From positions 124,001-188,000 of the forward strand of contig JANXBX010000001.1 in NCBI GenBank assembly GCA_025060595.1: a stretch of 64,000 bases of DNA. The letters are read 5' to 3'. The translations under genes were made by a program, and so were the position numbers. Positions 61,594 to 64,000 of this stretch are shown piece by piece. A model generated the notes under the pieces. The model saw only the letters and a program-made list of their open reading frames with translations, ran no database searches and was not told the origin of the DNA. The first letter of the stretch is position 1, and each line of letters opens with the position of its first letter. The DNA is from Synergistota bacterium. Its GTDB lineage: Bacteria > Synergistota > GBS-1.

Positions 61594-62397
61594 TCAACTC
61601 CTATAAGGATATATGCCAAACTGCTTAAAGAACTCTATACCCTTTTTAATATCCTCTTCATAATTATCAAAAGTGTTAGCCTCAATAGCTATAATCTCCT
61701 TGTAACATATCCTCTTAAGGACATCTATTAGCGCAGCATAATTATAGCTATCGCTTAAGCTTGGCATTAATCTCTTGGGAAACTCCGTTAATGGGTTATC
61801 TATATGAATATGCTTCACATATTTCTCATATTTAGCTATGTCTTCCACGCTTCTTCCAACAGCTACAAGCCACCTAAGATCACACATGGTCTTTAAGTTA
61901 TATTTTCCGAACTTTTCTATGAAATCCACAGCTTCAGGAATGGAGTTAATGAAATTAGAAAGACTTGGTGCTAAAGGCTCAAGTAAAACGGTTATATTAT
62001 ATTCAGCAGTAACATCACAAAGGATATTCAAGAAATCCATAAGTTTATTATAGGCAGACTGAATATCCCCTTCAGTAGGAAGGCTCCTTGACCTACCATT
62101 ACCAAACACATAATAGCGCGCACCAAGCTCCGCTGTTCTATAAGCTCCTATCTTTAGATATTCAGTCCAATACTTTAAATCAAAATCTGGAGAAGCTATA
62201 CGAACATCAAGAGGAATAGGATTATCAAAAACTTCACAGGTTATGTCAAGGCTTTTAATTTTCTTAAGCGCTGCTTTAAACTCATCCTCACTAAGCTCTA
62301 CAATTTCTCTTACCTGAAGCTCTGCACAATCATAGCCCGCTTTCTCTATAGCTTCAAGATCTTTTATTTTGCCAAAGCAAGAGAGCTTCATTTTCAT
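61594..62397 (-). CDS. Sugar phosphate isomerase/epimerase family (TIM barrel)
   Basis: 267 aa xylose-isomerase-like TIM barrel (PF01261). Metal-ligand type residues appear in VLLEPLAPS (Glu), MCDLRWL (Asp), HIHIDNPL (His) and IAIEANTF (Glu). Family members isomerise or epimerise inosose, ketoses or sugar acids. It groups with the two Gfo/Idh enzymes and an alcohol dehydrogenase, a combination typical of cyclitol or uncommon-sugar catabolism. Confidence 0.8.
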   Translation of the reverse strand: MKMKLSCFGKIKDLEAIEKAGYDCAELQVREIVELSEDEFKAALKKIKSLDITCEVFDNPIPLDVRIASPDFDLKYWTEYLKIGAYRTAELGARYYVFGNGRSRSLPTEGDIQSAYNKLMDFLNILCDVTAEYNITVLLEPLAPSLSNFINSIPEAVDFIEKFGKYNLKTMCDLRWLVAVGRSVEDIAKYEKYVKHIHIDNPLTEFPKRLMPSLSDSYNYAALIDVLKRICYKEIIAIEANTFDNYEEDIKKGIEFFKQFGIYPYRS

Positions 62398-62411
62398 AAC
62401 CTTTTCACCCC

Positions 62412-63455
62412 CTAATTTATCTTAACCAATACTTTAATTTCCTCACCATCAGCTGATAGCTTCCTAAAGGCTTCAGGTACTTCTTCCAAAGAACAAACTG
62501 AGGTAATCATACTTTTAACATCAAGCTTCCTCTGAGCTATATAGTTCATTACCTCATACATTTCATTAGTGAACATATAGCTACCATAGATGGTCAGCTT
62601 TCTTCCAACTATCTCAACAGGGTTTACCTCAACATTCTTCCTTATTATGCCAACTAATACGATATCACCACCATTTCTGACAAGCTTAAACGAGTCTTTA
62701 AGAGCTGATGGTACACCAGCAGCAACTATAACCCTATCAAAACCAACTTTATCAACCAAACCTAATAAACTCTCTACTGGTTCATCTTTAACATTTAAAA
62801 CATAATCCGCCCCAAGCTTTTTAGCAACTTCAAGCTTAAAATCAACCACATCAGTTACTACAATCTTACCTGATCCTAAAACTTTTAAAAATTCCAATAT
62901 CATTAAACCTATAGGTCCGGCTCCGATAACTGCTACATTCTCGCCCTTTTCGAAATTTCCTTCCTTAGCTGCAGAAAGACATACAGATAATGGTTCTAAC
63001 AAGGCACCTTCCTCAAAACTAACTTCCTCGTGCAAAGGGACAAGAGCAAATTCAGGAACACAAACATACTCAGCAAAAGCACCGTCACACCGCTTCTTCT
63101 CAACACCTAACGTTCTTCCAACGCTTCTTCTATAAGGGCATAAGTTTATCCAACCTCTTTGACAGTAATAACACTTACCACAATAAAGCATAGGGTTAAC
63201 GCTAACTCTTTGACCAACCCTATCTTTTGAGACACCTGGGCCTACTTCAACAATCTCTCCTGAAAACTCATGCCCAAATATAATAGGTGGTATAGCTCTA
63301 TCAGAGCCTATCTTGTACTCTTCTACATCAGAACCACATATTCCAGCAAACTTAACCTTTATACAAACCTCACCCTCCTTAGGAATAGGCTTGGGAACCA
63401 TCTCATAACGCATATCGCCAGGTCCATGAAAGACAACCGCTCTCATGTAATCCAT
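62412..63455 (-). CDS. Zinc-dependent alcohol dehydrogenase (sorbitol/threonine dehydrogenase type)
   Basis: About 347 aa MDR enzyme. Catalytic zinc region GICGSDVEEYKIG and GHEFSGEIVEVG, structural zinc C-x2-C-x2-C-x7-C in CGKCYYCQRGWINLC, and NAD motif VIGAGPIGLMILEFL. Oxidises a secondary alcohol such as a polyol. ATG 63455 is chosen as the usual N-terminus; an in-frame start at 63473 is also open and is flanked by GGGGAGG. Part of the sugar-type cluster. Confidence 0.88.
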   Translation of the reverse strand: MDYMRAVVFHGPGDMRYEMVPKPIPKEGEVCIKVKFAGICGSDVEEYKIGSDRAIPPIIFGHEFSGEIVEVGPGVSKDRVGQRVSVNPMLYCGKCYYCQRGWINLCPYRRSVGRTLGVEKKRCDGAFAEYVCVPEFALVPLHEEVSFEEGALLEPLSVCLSAAKEGNFEKGENVAVIGAGPIGLMILEFLKVLGSGKIVVTDVVDFKLEVAKKLGADYVLNVKDEPVESLLGLVDKVGFDRVIVAAGVPSALKDSFKLVRNGGDIVLVGIIRKNVEVNPVEIVGRKLTIYGSYMFTNEMYEVMNYIAQRKLDVKSMITSVCSLEEVPEAFRKLSADGEEIKVLVKIN

Positions 63456-63484
63456 ACAAGCTCCCCTCCCCAAAGTTTATACTT

Positions 63485-63519
63485 AAGGGCGTGACGTTTA
63501 CTAAAATTGTCACGCCCTT
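63485..63519. other. Inter-gene hairpin after the creatininase-family gene
   Basis: 11-bp perfect stem AAGGGCGTGAC/GTCACGCCCTT (63485-63495 and 63509-63519) with a 13-nt loop. No T-run follows on either strand, so it is more likely an mRNA-stabilising hairpin or operator than a terminator. Confidence 0.5.
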
Positions 63520-63530
63520 GAACAAGCACA

Positions 63531-64000
63531 TTATGGTGGCCATGCAATTACATAAATATGCTTACCACCTTTTGTAGGACCTTTAAGCACAGCTTCTATG
63601 AGCTCAGGATCTCTCTGAGTGATCAGTTTAGCATCCGGCAACTTCCCAGGTGGGAATATAGATAAGATATCATTGTGAAGCTTAAGTAGATAATCGCAAG
63701 CTCTTTCTATACAGGCTCTTGCCTTTTCTGCCTTCGCCTTAGTAGCTTTACCAAGTACTCCCTCAGGAGCGGTGATACATTCAATACCTACATTACCTAC
63801 TTGACAGTGTCCAGGTATCGGATAACCGTATATATCTCCACCCCTATCCACATGACCAGGAGGCAGATAACCCTTTATAGTTGTATCCTCCGCATGCTCC
63901 ATATCACAGAACTCCGGGAAAAGAGCTAAAGAAATAGATGTTTCAGCCTCATCCGCATGCTGAAATGGCGTCTCAAATGGACCACCGTGCTCCTTATCCA
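63531..64000 (-). CDS. Creatininase-family amidohydrolase, 5'-truncated
   Basis: The gene runs off the window end. The frame is open from 63902 to the edge and adds EHGGPFETPFQHADEAETS, the metal-binding and H-A-x-E-x-E-T-S part of the creatininase fold, so the ATG at 63902 is internal. Visible GHVDRGGDIYGYP and GVLGKATKAKAEKA are typical of the C-terminal half. Members hydrolyse creatinine, formamides or lactams; the role in this sugar-type cluster is unknown. Confidence 0.8.
   Translation of the reverse strand, partial: DKEHGGPFETPFQHADEAETSISLALFPEFCDMEHAEDTTIKGYLPPGHVDRGGDIYGYPIPGHCQVGNVGIECITAPEGVLGKATKAKAEKARACIERACDYLLKLHNDILSIFPPGKLPDAKLITQRDPELIEAVLKGPTKGGKHIYVIAWPP

Noticed and set aside
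1-64000. CRISPR arrays, insertion sequences, prophage or rRNA genes
   Set aside because: No regularly spaced repeats, transposase, integrase or rRNA-like sequence was found; repeats seen are single hairpins.

Overview
This 64 kb window looks like chromosome from an anaerobic, probably thermophilic, diderm (outer-membrane) bacterium. The DNA is AT-rich, and Arg and Ile are mostly AGA/AGG and ATA. A TolC/RND efflux operon implies an outer membrane. A four-subunit 2-oxoacid:ferredoxin oxidoreductase, a lactate-racemase (LarA) family enzyme and an adenosine-specific kinase fit a fermentative anaerobe. Many TTG/GTG starts sit behind strong GGAGG Shine-Dalgarno (SD) sites. I cannot name the phylum; Synergistota-, Thermotogota- or Atribacterota-like lineages are guesses from gene content. 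No CRISPR array, rRNA operon, prophage or insertion sequence was seen.

Layout. 1-2.1 kb (+): the end of a sensor histidine kinase and a double-receiver response regulator. 2.1-4.9 kb (-): CBS-ACT protein, MuiA-like secreted protein, PhoU. 5.0 kb (+): tRNA-Leu(CAA). 5.1-7.5 kb (-): phenylacetate-CoA ligase behind a leader/attenuator, and panC. 7.5-14.1 kb (-): a long run with a HEPN/MNT pair, FumA/FrdA-like flavoprotein, two HD-GYP proteins, PseG-like protein, dCTP deaminase and an unknown. tRNA-Ala(GGC) follows at 14.2 kb. 14.5-25.5 kb (-): endonuclease III, a secreted repeat protein, korDABC, a GldA/F/G-like ABC exporter with a DUF4340 protein, adenosine-specific kinase and an isocitrate-dehydrogenase-like enzyme. 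rpmB is divergent (+) at 25.6 kb. 25.8-39.8 kb (-): housekeeping genes (topA, ftsB/divIC-like, argS, secA, serA plus aminotransferase, hpf). 39.9-47.4 kb (+): split LysO exporter, then an autoregulated TetR-TolC-MFP-RND operon. 47.4-64 kb (-): accessory metabolism, with IclR plus a TctABC transporter, aroD, aroE behind a second attenuator, a TRAP transporter with kduI and a cupin, then two Gfo/Idh/MocA dehydrogenases, a TIM-barrel isomerase, a Zn alcohol dehydrogenase and a partial creatininase-family enzyme.

The most interesting signal is a pair of previously unannotated leader peptides. aroE is preceded by a consensus promoter, then an SD-led 36-codon ORF with ten aromatic residues in twelve (WFSFYYYFYFTW), then mutually exclusive antiterminator and terminator hairpins. 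paaK has the same layout with a 21-codon ORF carrying YVVYLFVFYF. Both look like ribosome-stalling attenuators that read aromatic aminoacyl-tRNA supply. This implies that the arylacetate-CoA ligase is made when Phe/Tyr are scarce, so it may serve amino-acid synthesis from aryl acids rather than catabolism.

Other points are a frameshift that removes the C-terminal helix of one Gfo/Idh dehydrogenase, two genes whose SD points to an AUA start, a LysO exporter split over two overlapping ORFs, and a HEPN/MNT pair inside a signalling/flavoprotein operon.
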